From contig VZTI01001000.1 in the NCBI GenBank assembly GCA_013397865.1, forward strand, positions 113,742 to 177,741: a DNA stretch of 64,000 nucleotides, in the 5' to 3' direction. Below, in pieces: positions 25,930 through 37,025 of this stretch (its first letter is position 1; the number at the start of each line of letters is the position of its first letter). The DNA is from Struthidea cinerea (taxonomy: Eukaryota > Chordata > Aves > Passeriformes > Corcoracidae). Under the pieces are notes generated by a model. The model saw only the letters and a program-made list of their open reading frames with translations. It was not told the DNA's origin and searched no databases. The position numbers were made by a program, and so were the translations under genes.

Positions 25930-26400
25930 GGGGCTAAAACCAGTGTCGCTCCCTCCTCGCTCCTGGCTAATTGCTTTAATGCCGGTCAGAGCGCCCGCGC
26001 TGCCTCCCTCCCACCCGCGGCTCATCATTTATTCACAGGCTGGAGCCCCGAGCAGCGTCCCGCTGGCCGTCACACGGCAGGGCGCTGATGTGGGGTGGCT
26101 GGCCGGCCACCGAGAAGGATGACATCATTTTTGTGTCGGCAGCCAGGCACGCGGGGCCGGGGGAAAGGCTTAGCCCACTTATCTTCCGATGTACACCTAC
26201 AATTTTCCCTTTCAATCTCCTTCCAATCTGGCTACTCCCACGTGAGTTACTAATATAGGACACGCAACGGGGCTTCTCCCTGCCTGGCCTATCCTCATCT
26301 ATTTGACTAATTAGCTGGGTTTCGCTGGGGGGGATGTGGGGGTAGAGAGGGGGAGAAGAGATGAAAGGGGAGGGGAAGTCTTGTCCAAAATCCACCCTTC
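25930..26400. promoter_or_regulatory. candidate upstream regulatory element H with CRE-like site and G4
   Basis: It begins with GCTAATTGC (25965-25973) and continues through a CpG-rich section (about 25980-26160). It contains the CRE/ATF-like TGACATCA (26120-26127) and the palindrome CTAATTAG (26307-26314), then ends in a canonical G-quadruplex run (26327-26375). The mix of CpG cluster, CRE and homeodomain sites suggests an enhancer or a cryptic promoter. Confidence 0.35.
26327..26375 (+). other. potential G-quadruplex
   Basis: G7 (26327-26333), G5 (26338-26342), G5 (26349-26353), then G4 and G4 (26367-26375). Splitting the G7 gives four tracts with loops of 1, 4 and 6 nt, which meets the strict G3+N1-7 rule. 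Confidence 0.55.
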
Positions 26401-26799
26401 TGCTCCATCTTTCCTAACCCCTACACTGGTCAAGCTGAGCACAGCTCTGCTAATACTGTCCATCAGGACCCACTGCAGTGCTCGGTGGCTCTAATGCCAT
26501 ATATCCAGTGCCCTGCAAAACTGGGGGGGGGTACATTGGTCCCTTCCCACTCACCCTGCCAAAATACCCACCTGCAGCAGCCCTGCAGGTGGTGGGGCAA
26601 TATCGCCCCTGCTCTGGGAAATTACAGCTCCTGGCTGGCCATCAAGGCAGGGTAGAAGGAGAGCGGGGCAAAGAACAGAGGGGTACCAATTTGTTTTCCT
26701 CCTGCCCCTCATGCAGCTTGTCCCAGGGGGTCTTGGGGACATCTCCCCCTGGGAGTGTGTCCCTGACGTCCCAGCACTGGGCCTCATCAGCACCAAAAC
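26401..26799. other. intergenic, nothing recognised
   Basis: GC-rich ordinary sequence with a G9 run (26523-26531). No gene is supported. Confidence 0.5.
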
Positions 26800-26960
26800 T
26801 ACCTGCAGCCGGACCCGTGGCGTCTGAGAAGCTTTATGAGTTGTTCGGCAGGGAACGAGTGGTTAATTACCATGTGCCACTGCTGTTAACCTCTGCAAAT
26901 AAGTCTAATTATCACAGATTAATGAACAGAGCGCAGGCACATCCGAGGAGCTGTTGCTGA
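26800..26960. promoter_or_regulatory. candidate upstream regulatory element I
   Basis: A short AT-richer island with GTGGTTAATTACCATGTG (26860-26877), GTCTAATTATCACAG and GATTAATGAAC in a row, i.e. three ATTA cores within 70 bp. Inference only. Confidence 0.28.
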
Positions 26961-28199
26961 GGGTCTTTCTGGGGCCACATTTCATTATTTTTCTGAATGC
27001 TGCTATCCTGTCTCCCACACCACCCCCCCCAGCCATGCATCCTACTGATGCTCCAGCTGGTCCCTGGGAGATGTGGCCCCACACCTCCTGCACCACCACA
27101 GCAGTGGAGGGATCCCAGAGGGTGTGCCAGGGGAGGCACAAGTCCGCGACAGCTGCCCGGGCTCATCCCACGGACATCAGCGTGGCCCTACAAGAGTGCT
27201 TGCACATCAGGGCCATCTCCTTTCATGGTGTTACGGGGAGCCCCGTGATGACTGGGTTGTGCCTACCCCAGAGGCCCTAGCTCTTGTGGGTAAATAATCT
27301 GATGAGATCCTCCTGTCTCATCTGGGAAAGAAAAAAAATAAAATACAAAAACTAAAGCATGTCATTAGCTCTTGTGGTTACAGGGAAAAGCTCAAGTGAA
27401 TCTCCCAGGCTGAGAAAGCAGACAAAGGGAAAACAGACCGTGGTTATTGATTTCTATTTCTAAAAGTCCACTCTTTCCCCACCGCTGCCTTACGAGAGCC
27501 TGTGGCTGGGAAGAGGGGGGCCCTGGCACCTGCTGTGGAATGGGCAGCAGCGTGGGTGGTGGATGGCAGGGCACAGCTGTGGAACCAGGCTGAAGACGCC
27601 AGGAATGGCAGAAGGCTGCGGATGGTACGCGATGTAGCCTCAAAGCGAGGAGCATTAATAAATGATCAGATTTTACGATCATGACAGGAAAGCTTACACT
27701 TCCAGCATTAAAATAAATAATGAAACATATTTTTTTTAGCTATTCTGGCTTATTTTCAGCACTTGCTGAATGGCTGATGCTTTCTTATGGTTGCTTACCC
27801 AGCACTCAAGAGCATCCTTTCAGATTTGGACCAATTAGCCCACACTCACCTTGACAAGCACTGCTACAACACAGGCACACGACTGCCGTACTGAGGCTCC
27901 TGTGCCTGCAAATCGATGGAGCCTTTTTTTGTTACCCTTAGGAAGTTGATAGCTCCATCGTTGCGTGTCTGACACCAGGAAGGGTTTGCCAGTAGAGAAA
28001 GGAGATCGGCACCTGGGCACGTGCTGCCTTTGCAACCAGCATCTTGCTACCCCTGCAGAAGAACCCCGCTGGCCTTGACCGTGTTGGGATCAAACGTGTT
28101 CCATCACATCCCTCGTGGCAGCTTAGCAGCTGAGCAGCACAAATGTGTCCCAGCTTCGACATACTGTCACGGGGAGGAAACCAGCAGATGCAAAGGAAG
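26961..28199. other. intergenic, nothing recognised
   Basis: Ordinary sequence, GC-rich to 27300 then mixed. No supported gene or repeat. Confidence 0.5.
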
Positions 28200-28415
28200 C
28201 TGAATGGGCAAATGAATGTTAAAATAATTGGAGCCACCATTTCAGACTTGATGAATATGTTGCTCAAATTACAGCTCTGCCTTGAAAACAAAACAAAACA
28301 AAAGCCCTGATGAATGTAACATTAATTTAATAATAGTGAAACTTGTAAATAATGTAACGCTCATTTAAATGGTTGCTCTTGCAAGATCTCTTGAGAGGAG
28401 AGTTAGGGACTTTAT
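28200..28415. promoter_or_regulatory. candidate upstream regulatory element J
   Basis: An AT-rich block with ATGAATGTTAAAATAATTGG (28212-28231), GTAACATTAATTTAATAATAG (split by my reading near 28316-28336) and GCTCATTTAAATGG. An (AAAAC)n microsatellite (28285-28303) lies inside. Inference only. Confidence 0.28.
28285..28303 (+). repeat. (AAAAC)n microsatellite
   Basis: Three AAAAC units plus a partial unit. Confidence 0.85.
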
Positions 28416-30420
28416 AATGTTGGGGCTAGGATGACACATGTTCTCTAAAATGTGATGTTTTATTCATCAGCTCCCCCAAGAGCTGGCAGGGCAGTGGGGT
28501 CAGGGCCAAGGCACTCGCAGGCAGCCCCCAGCTCTGCCACTGGCCACGCCTGGTGCCCCCTTCCTCCTTGCCAGTCCATTGGGTTTCCCTAGCACTGTCC
28601 TTCCTTGTACCCAGGCACTGGCAGCTTCTTCGGGGCTCCCTCATCCTGGGGCCCGTCCGCCCCATCCCGTGGACATCTTTGACACCCACACATCTCAGAC
28701 TTTTCCCTTCGCTGCAGCATTTATTTAAATGTTTCTCTTATCCTTCACCTTCCACTATGAGGCAAAATTAAATTCACAGAAAATAAAAGAATACAGTCAA
28801 AAAACACCATCAAACCCAGAGAAAATCAGAGCAGAGATACCCAGTTCCACTCTTCGTCCCTTCCATTTTTTTTAGTTGCCCTTTTTATTGCTCTTTTACT
28901 GCTGTAAGAGCCTATTACCAGCATCTACAACTTCCTTTCACCAAGGACCTCTGAGTTTTTTCTTGCCTGCTTCCTCTGCTTTATTTATTGACATATTCAA
29001 TAATTTAGAGAAAACTTATTTTAAATGCACAGGGCAGAACTCACCCCCAGGTTTCAAAAACAAATCCTGTCACATTTGGCAAACAGCTGCACACAGAAGG
29101 CAGACATCAAACATATATATATCCAAATATGTAAACTCAAAGAATCAATAGATATGGCGTATTCTTTATTTTAATTTTTCATCCAGAAATAAAAGCTTAT
29201 TGCTGTATTGATTTCCTTGCGGTAAGGATCATCCTACGAGATGTGATAAGCTTTCCTCCTGGAGTGAAGGTCAGCCTGCTGCCATGAGGACTATTCTTAC
29301 ATGACCAAAAATGCTTGATCAAGAGCTGATTTGCAAGGCTGGACTCTAACCTAGTGTGACCAGTCTTCCTCCTCCTCCTCAGCACAGGAGGCGCCTCAGT
29401 GCCAGATATGGGAAGCCCTGAAACACGGGGCTTTCAGTGTGTCCCACAGCACCTCAGTGCTCCCCCAGCAAAGACCTGGGGCCTGAGCTGGTGACATGGG
29501 GGCTGAGCCAGCAGACTGGCACCACCATTCATGCGTCCCCCAGTCTATACTGATGCTGCATACTAAATTTATTCTGCTCCAATATGCTACTTGGAAGGTT
29601 ACCTCTCCTCTTTTATAGCCTGTACTGCACTTATTTTTCACCTCTCTGGTGCCCACCATGTCACACAACCTCGCAGTTGATCAGCGCTCTCCAGCCACCA
29701 CCTGCCATCGAACTGCCCAGGTTTGTTTGTACATAATTGAGAAATAAATGTAAATGTGCCAGGATGATTAAGATATACGCAGGTGGTGTCACCAGAAACG
29801 GGAAAAAAGAGTGAGCACTCAGTGCACGTGAGAGAGCAGCCTGTGCTGCTTCAGACTGACTCATCCAGGACCGCTAGCATCCAGATGATGCCAAAGGCAA
29901 AGAGGCTGCCTTGCAAAACCACTGGGCTGTGCCTCTGGGATTTCTTCATGCATTATCATTTTCATCTTGCTGCTGTCGGCTGTAAAATAAATGTGTACAT
30001 CAATACAGTAGTGGAAAGCAAGCGTCTGTTTTGAAGAGATGTTGGCATTGTTTTATAAATGTCAGCAGCTGAACAGCAGTGGGCTCTGTCACCTGCCACC
30101 GCTTCTATCACTTCCCTTCTATTAAAAATACATATTGACAATAAAAGCTCTGGCTAAAAAAAAAGCCCCTCCCTTCCCAGAAGAAAGACCTTGCTCTGCT
30201 CTTCTTGGAAAATCTTTAAACATGTGCGCTGTGAAATGACCTTACACATCTTCTCCCCTCCTGTGAATGCCGTTGAAGTACCTCTTTCAAACCAGGCAGT
30301 AAAAAGTGAGGCTCCTGTAAGTGGTTTAATAGCAGTGCTTCTCACAGCCACAGAAGCAGAAAATGTCTGAGCTTTCTAAAATTCTGTATTTTGTCCAGCT
30401 CGCCCTGCTCCTGGCCAGGC
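28416..30420. other. intergenic, nothing recognised
   Basis: Mixed sequence. AT-richer at 28870-29200 and 29710-30060. No supported exon. Confidence 0.5.
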
Positions 30421-30480
30421 TGTGCTGTGCCATGCCATGCTGTGCTGTGTCATGCCGTGCCGTGCCGTGCCTGCCAGTGC
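30421..30480 (+). repeat. 12-unit degenerate CGTGC/TGTGC/CATGC pentamer array
   Basis: Reads in strict 5-bp register as TGTGC, TGTGC, CATGC, CATGC, TGTGC, TGTGT, CATGC, CGTGC, CGTGC, CGTGC, CTGCC, AGTGC. The three main variants are related by single CpG transitions. It is a microsatellite without coding context. Confidence 0.9.
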
Positions 30481-31289
30481 ACACATGCACAGCACGCAGC
30501 CCTAACCTGTCCCCATGGGTGCTGCTGTGCCACTGGGCACACATGGGGCTTGTGCCACAGGCACAGGGATGGACACGGCCTGGCTCCAATGCTTGGTGCT
30601 TCCTGCTGAAATCCTGGGCCACTGAACATGGAGGGCTTTGCTATCCCTAGCAGACCGGAGCCGGGCTGGAGCTGCCCCTGAGGGCCTCTCCCACTTCTCA
30701 GGATGCCAGCGGTGAGGAGAGGTCAGAATCTGGGTAGGCCTGGAGATGATTTATCACAGCTGACCAAGGCATTGTGGATGGCACTGTTATTGTTTTATTA
30801 TGATATCAGTTTAAATTATTTTTTCCTTTTTGGTAGGTGGACTAAGTTTTAATTGAAAACTATTTTTAAAAGCATTTATTTCCTTTCTACTTAATACAGG
30901 AGACAGAATTTAGAAAAGCATCCCATGAAAGCAAAAGCTTTCATTGCAGCAGTCCCTGCCTAAAACCTCACTATTTGAGTTTCTATCCCTTCTTTACTGC
31001 TTTCCTTCATGAGGAGTCTTGAGGAAAGAAGGCCAGCGATGTTTACTGCACAGAGCTCACTGGGCAATCCAGACTGTCACACATCTCTCAGGTTTGCAGT
31101 AGACATGCTGTAAAACACAGTGGTCATGCCTGCAGTTTGCATCTCTTTGCATCTCTGCGTTAGGGAACTGGAAAGCTACAGGTTCCAGTATCTTCACAAA
31201 AATCCCAAAGAAAGTATATCGTTCAGGAACACGAGCACATGAACACTGCCACATAAATGTCAATCACCATGAATCCTAAACATTGGCCA
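30481..31289. other. intergenic, nothing recognised
   Basis: Ordinary sequence. An AT-rich patch at 30780-30920 has few CpG. No gene is supported. Confidence 0.5.
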
Positions 31290-31540
31290 TTTGTAAACCA
31301 CCCGACTGCAAGTCAAATTGTTTTATGGTTAGAGGAGCATTTAATATACAATGAACAGTTTAAAGTTAGCATTTCATACTCAGAGTGATTAATGGCACCA
31401 TATTGTATTTCAATTACTATGAGATACTTCCCCATAATAAACGATGACAATAATATTCACATTAAGTCAATAAAAAGCATCTTCAAAGTGTGATGTATAC
31501 ATGCCATTATCACAGCCCAATGTGAAAGCATCACACAACA
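31290..31540. promoter_or_regulatory. candidate upstream regulatory element K
   Basis: An AT-rich, CpG-poor, repeat-free block rich in SOX-like (ATTGTT, CAATAAT) and ATTA words, including GTGATTAATGG (31385-31395) and TTTCAATTACTATG. Inference from motif density only. Confidence 0.3.
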
Positions 31541-34050
31541 AGTTAGCAACACTGATAACAGAAACCCCAGCACCCAAAGCCAGATGTCTGTGCCAGGCAG
31601 AGGTACTGCCCTCTACCTCAGGAATCAGCAGCACCTTCTCCGTTGCTTCTGGGCACAGCTTCATAAACTCGAGCCCGGGAGCTGATCAGAAGGTGACTGC
31701 AAGCATGGACATCCTACAGTAATTTCCTAAGCACTACCACAGCTACACAACAGGTCACACCAAAGCCTTTCATCCTCTCTTTCTTCTTGCACATGGAGCC
31801 TCATTAACTGAAAAGGGAAATGATTTTTTTCTCATACTCTTTTTAACCTGCTTGCTTGCTTTATAATTGCTAGCTCTGATTTGAGTGCTCAAGAGCATAC
31901 TGACTGAAAACAGGAGATTTCTACAGCCTCACACCTAGAATATAGTTTCCCATCAGAAAGTGGAAAACTAAAAAAAAAAATTCCAAACTAAAAAACCAAA
32001 AAACCCCCAAAAACGAAGAAAATATTTCATTTCAGTAAACACTGAATTGTTTTGCCTTGGCATTTAAACTTAATTTTGTTTCATTTGACTAAAATAAAAA
32101 GACACTTGGCTTAGATGTCAAAACACAACAGCACATATAAAAAGTAGATATGGTATTAAATAACATCTAGAAAAAGATAACGATAAATTACTAACTGTTT
32201 TGAACAGTGTGTTTGTAGTTAGCAGAGAATGTAGTAAAATGAGAAGATGGGAGCAAAAAACTTTTTCATCATGGAAATCAAAACAAGACATTTCACCATT
32301 ATTAAAACAAAACAGAGAAACCCAAATAATTCACTTTGACTTTCCTGTTGAAAATTATGTCCAGATTGTCACATTCTCACAAAATGCTTTAATTAAAAAA
32401 AAAAATGCTGTCTGTTCTTCAGGTGAAAATTCACTTGCTGCTGGAGACCTTTGCAGCCGCTGCCAGTGAAGGGCTTGGGAGAACACGTATCTCTCATCAC
32501 ACCTGGCACCTTTGTCCCTCCAATCAAGGATTTGCATCCCCTGACTGAGACCCGTACAGTCCCTGCGCTCAGTGGAGGCTCACCTCAACAGTCCCCCTGT
32601 TTCTAAGGTAAAATATCAGCAAAAAAGCTTGTCTCCCACTCCGTAAAAAGCAAAGCTCACCTTTTGGTGCTACCACTAAGAAGCAATGAGCAATGCACCA
32701 ATAACAGTGGTATTTCATAAAACTCTACAAGAAATTTTAAAAAATAATAAAAAAAGACAAAGGAGAGAGACAAAGAGAAAAACATTTTTCTTTGTAGGTC
32801 AGCTTTCATGCACGTGGTGTGAGGATTGCAGGAGTGAGAAAATCTCGGAGGGAGTCATTATCTGTAGATCACTGCCCGGGCAGACCCTAATGGCCTCTCC
32901 CAAGCTGTTAGAGGCAATTATTTCAATAAGCATTTGTCCTGCAATGAATGGCAAGACACATGGCGATGCCTGTCCAGCCTCCCTGCTGGTCTAGTGGGAA
33001 GGACACGGCCGCTGGGCGGCAGGTCCTGAGGGGATGGGAGCCGCTGGCCTCCTCAGGATTCTGTGGCCAGTGAGGACTGTGCCAGTGCCTGTTCCCGTGC
33101 GGCTGGACCCGTGGTGGCCGGTGCCCTGCCGAGACTGGGCAGCTTTAGCTGCCAGCCATGGGCACGTCCCTTCCGCAGTCCTGCAAAGGACAGCCCTTCA
33201 CCACAGCTCTGCAAAGCACGGCTGAGCTGCCCCGTACCCTGCACAGCCACAGCCCCACAATGCAGACTGTGCTGTTTGATAAATCTCTGACATTAAGACC
33301 AGTGGCTTTTACTAAAACAACTTAGGCCTGGCTAAAGCTCCCAGCACCGCCTCCTGATGCTGCGGCAGCCAAGGTCTGCCCGGGTCCTGCACAGACACAC
33401 CGGGTGACCACATGGGCTAAGCTGAGGATCACAGCTGCATTGAAACCGTCCCACAGTGCCGGCTTTTCTGGGGGCTTGGGGGATCTTCACCCACTTTCCT
33501 GCAGCCAGCACGAGTTGAGTCTGGGGACAAGCACCGTGTCAGCCCTAAGGATCAACTCATCACAGCAACATCAATGTAATTTTATTAACTGTCTACTCTG
33601 CTCTGAACAAGAGAATACCAGCTGCTTCAACAAGCCTCTATTAAGGGATTTCTTTCCAAAGACCTCTTTAATTCGTACTCCTAGACTTTTCTACCAGCTT
33701 GTCAAAAGCAGGAACAAAACATGCATGACAAATACAGAGGCCATAAGCCCTGACACACTCTCTGTCCAAGTCCAATTTAAAGTGGAAATTACGGGTGGAA
33801 AACAAAGAAAACTCCATAGTCTATCAATCCTAATCCCATTAATGCTAATAATATAGGTTACTAATAATACTATGCAGCTCTCTTCGACACAAATCAAACT
33901 TGTACCGCTTAATGTACGGCTGAGAGATGGAGACAGACGTAGCAGTAAAACACAAGTTGAGTCTCCAGGTCAAACCAGGCCGTGTCCTGATCACGCCACT
34001 CTTTGCTTTTCAAGTTTCACATTATTAATTTCTTGAAACACATGTTCCTA
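31541..34050. other. intergenic, A-rich, with possible elements
   Basis: Noticeably A-rich on the + strand, including low-complexity DNA at about 31970-32018 and 32735-32785. Two repeat-free stretches, about 32830-32960 and 33570-33950, carry ATTA/AATT words and could be further regulatory elements. No exon is supported. Confidence 0.4.
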
Positions 34051-34100
34051 CTTAAGCCAATGGGAAATTTGCCACTGACTTCAAAGGGACCCAGAGTGAG
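34051..34100. repeat. possible ancient amniote repeat fragment (L3/CR1-like)
   Basis: CCAATGGGAAATTTGCCACTG followed by ACTTCAAAGGGACCCAG (junction split here) resembles a widespread amniote repeat segment of the type CAATGGGAGTTTTGCCATTGACTTCAATGGG. The family name is from memory and uncertain. Confidence 0.35.
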
Positions 34101-36879
34101 CTCCTGCAGCAGTTGCCCTTCTTAAGGAGAAGGGCTGTGCATCCCCAGCTTTGGCAAGGCATGAGCAATCCTGCTGTCTTATAAAATCACACTTAACACC
34201 ACAAGTGCTGGATGAAAGTTTTTGCAGGAATACTCAGCTAACCTTCATCATGGCAACTTAATGAAAACCACTTCTGAATTTGTGCAGAATTCATCAAATA
34301 GGTTAATAAAAATTATCTAAAAACGTATATATACGCATGCTGTAGTGACTCTGCCCAGAAAGGGATTTATCATGGTTTCTCAGGATGCTCTCTGCAGCAG
34401 AACTACATGCATGAAAAATGCAAGAGGGCAGAGGTTCAGCCCCCACAGTTGGTCTCTCTGGGTGGCCCCTGGTGAACTGGAGGGTGGAGGAGCCTGAGGG
34501 TGGGAAGTTTGTGGCCAGTGCTTTTCCTTCTTATCAGAATAAGAGAGGGGTCATTCCCCAACAGAGTGGTACTGACAGCAAGGGCATGGCAGCATTGTAT
34601 GTCACCCATCCAGGCCACGAAAGCCCTTGAGACTCCCCTGTCAAAAACTCAGTCATGTCTTTGTGTGTTACCACAGAGAAAAAATTATGTCAGAGACAGA
34701 GGCAGCCATTGAGCCTGCTCACCGGCTTCCAAGAATCTGTAAGAGTTTGTGGAGAGACATGTCTCCCTCACCCTTCGCTCCTCCAAAGTTCTGTATCTCT
34801 GTCTCTCAACTCCTGGTTTTGGAAATCAGCAGGGATCCATCTGGCATGAAAGGTACCTGTCTTCTGCTTGGCAAAGCTCTGGCAGGAATGATGAGAACCA
34901 GCATCTCTACGCTCACCCACAAACCAGCTCTCAAGGCAGGGCGTTGCAGAACAAGACTCAGATCTTCTTGGCTACCACTTTATCACCTGTATAACCTCTT
35001 AATTTCTCTCTTCAAAACAACTTCTCAACTTAGCTTCTGCAGGCAACTTCCACTTTATAAAATCATTTCCCCCACTCCTTATAAAATAATCTCATAACAT
35101 TCCCCATGGCTTTACCAGTACTAACAGTTACATACTGTCAGCAGGAATTGCTATGGGTACAAAGGGCAGGGAAGACAAACTGCTGGCCCCCTGCTGAGCA
35201 CTGTCCCAGAAGAAAGAACAGACCAACAGCGCTCCCTCAGCTACCAAATCAAGTCAGGCAGCCAGAAATCTTCTCCAGCAAGAGAGAGCTCAGGGGGAGC
35301 AGGTATGATAGACACTGTGCATTAATCTGCAATTTGACAGGATACAGGTTTCTTTCTGGGTTCTGACTTGATTTGTCACTTCGGGCTAAGCTTTGTCTCT
35401 CTTATGTTTAACCCATGAACTCTTGTGTTTTGCAACTAACACCCCAGGAATAATGGAGTGCTCTTGGAGTTCCTGCCTTTCTACCAGCAGACAGGTATCT
35501 GTCTCACCCAGCGATGCAGTATGCTACACAGGCTGAATGAGTGTGAGATGATTTGCCAAGTGCTGCTCATGCTAGAGACAGAGCCATGTAGACCCTCAAG
35601 GGAAATCAAAGCCAAGGAACAAAGATTGTAGTGGGAGAGAAGCCCAAAGACCGACTCTCCCTCTTGAACAATATCTGTTTTCCTTTCAGCAGTTCACAGT
35701 TGCCCAGCAGACAAGGACTGAGCCCCCAGGAGAGTTCATTTGTGAGGCATTTTTTTTACAGACTATGTGTTGCAAGGTCTTGTTCAAAGGTCCCTATTCA
35801 AGCAGGATGGGGGCGCAGAGAGGGAGAAGCCCTGGAGATGCAGCTGCTGTTGGGATGGGAAGAGGCTGCCCAAGGGAAAAGATGTTTCCATCTTTTTTCA
35901 TAACAGGAGTCCCCAGTGAGATGCTCTTTAGAGGGGGAAATGCTGCGGTACCCAGGTGATGCTGCTGTGTCATGCCAGCAGAGCCAGCAAAGCCCAACTC
36001 ATAAACCAGAGCAGAGTTTGACTGCAGTATCTTTGTATGAATCCTGGCCACTGCTGTGCCAAGCCAGGTACTTTCCTCTTCTTGCACCTCTGTTGGGGAA
36101 CATGACAAGCTGGCCAGCAGGCAAGCAGCACAGGCTTGCTTCCCTGCACACCAGCATTTCCTTATTAATTCACACATCCGCACTTGACTGTGAGAGCCAC
36201 ACCTTCAGCAGTTTCTCATAAGGAACAGGACTAAAGGGAAACCCCAAGAGGACATGAAAACAGAACAGTGTGTCTTGCAGCTTCCAGCCAAAGACAGGCT
36301 TTGCTCTTATTGTATTGCACCTCCTTCCCCTGCAAAAAGTCTGGGGAGAAGCCCTCAGTGATGCTGCTCTAAGCTTGTTTCCAGAGAAGCTCATTCTTCC
36401 CATGTGCTGCGGGTGTTTTCTGCAGTGCCTCAGAAGAGCTGTGTGCAGCAGGCCCCTCTTGCTCCGTGTGCTATGTCTGCTGTGGTGTCAGCTCTTCATA
36501 ACAAGGCTCTTGCTGGCTAAAGCCAAGTCAAACCAACATTTGTCCAGACTAATGTGTGTAGTAACACAAGCCAGTCCCCAGCTACCATCTACTGAACCAT
36601 GCCAATATTCTCATGTTTTATTGTAAGACTTCCTATAAACCACCAAAGTGTGATCCGATCCATTCATTAAGAGGCCACCAACTCAGAAATGCAGCACACA
36701 ATTGTGTCGGCTGACAGCTGCACAGCATCTCCTGAGGCTGCTGGGAACCCCCCACCCAGGCCACTCTCCAACAGCACTGCTGCACTGCAACAGCAGCCCA
36801 GAAAGGTCTACAGAATGGACATCTCATGTGGAAGCTGTAGGAGTCCAGCCTGAACTTGAGACTCAGAGGGCTTCCTTGC
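34101..36879. other. intergenic, nothing recognised
   Basis: Mixed, C-rich relative to G on the + strand. No supported exon, RNA gene or transposon. Confidence 0.5.
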
Positions 36880-37025
36880 AGCTCATTATTATTTATTATT
36901 TGTACTGTAGAAGCACCTGAGAGCTTACTAATATGATCAGAGACTGTTTATGTCAGATGCTGAACACCAACAGAATAGCAATGATAAGTGCCCTTGCCAA
37001 GAGGTTCAGAAACATACAGCTCACT
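36880..37025. repeat. ancient amniote repeat fossil (L3/CR1-like 3' segment)
   Basis: In order: ATTATTATTTATTATTTGTA, CTGTAGAAGCACCTGAGAGC, GATGCTGAACACCAACAGAA and GTGCCCTTGCCAAGAGGTTC. These parallel a common reptile/bird repeat with TTATTATTTGTATTACAGTAGCACCTAGAG-type sequence, then GCGCTGTACAAACACATAG, then GTCCCTGCCCCAAAGAGCTT. I recognise the pattern; the family assignment is tentative. Confidence 0.5.
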
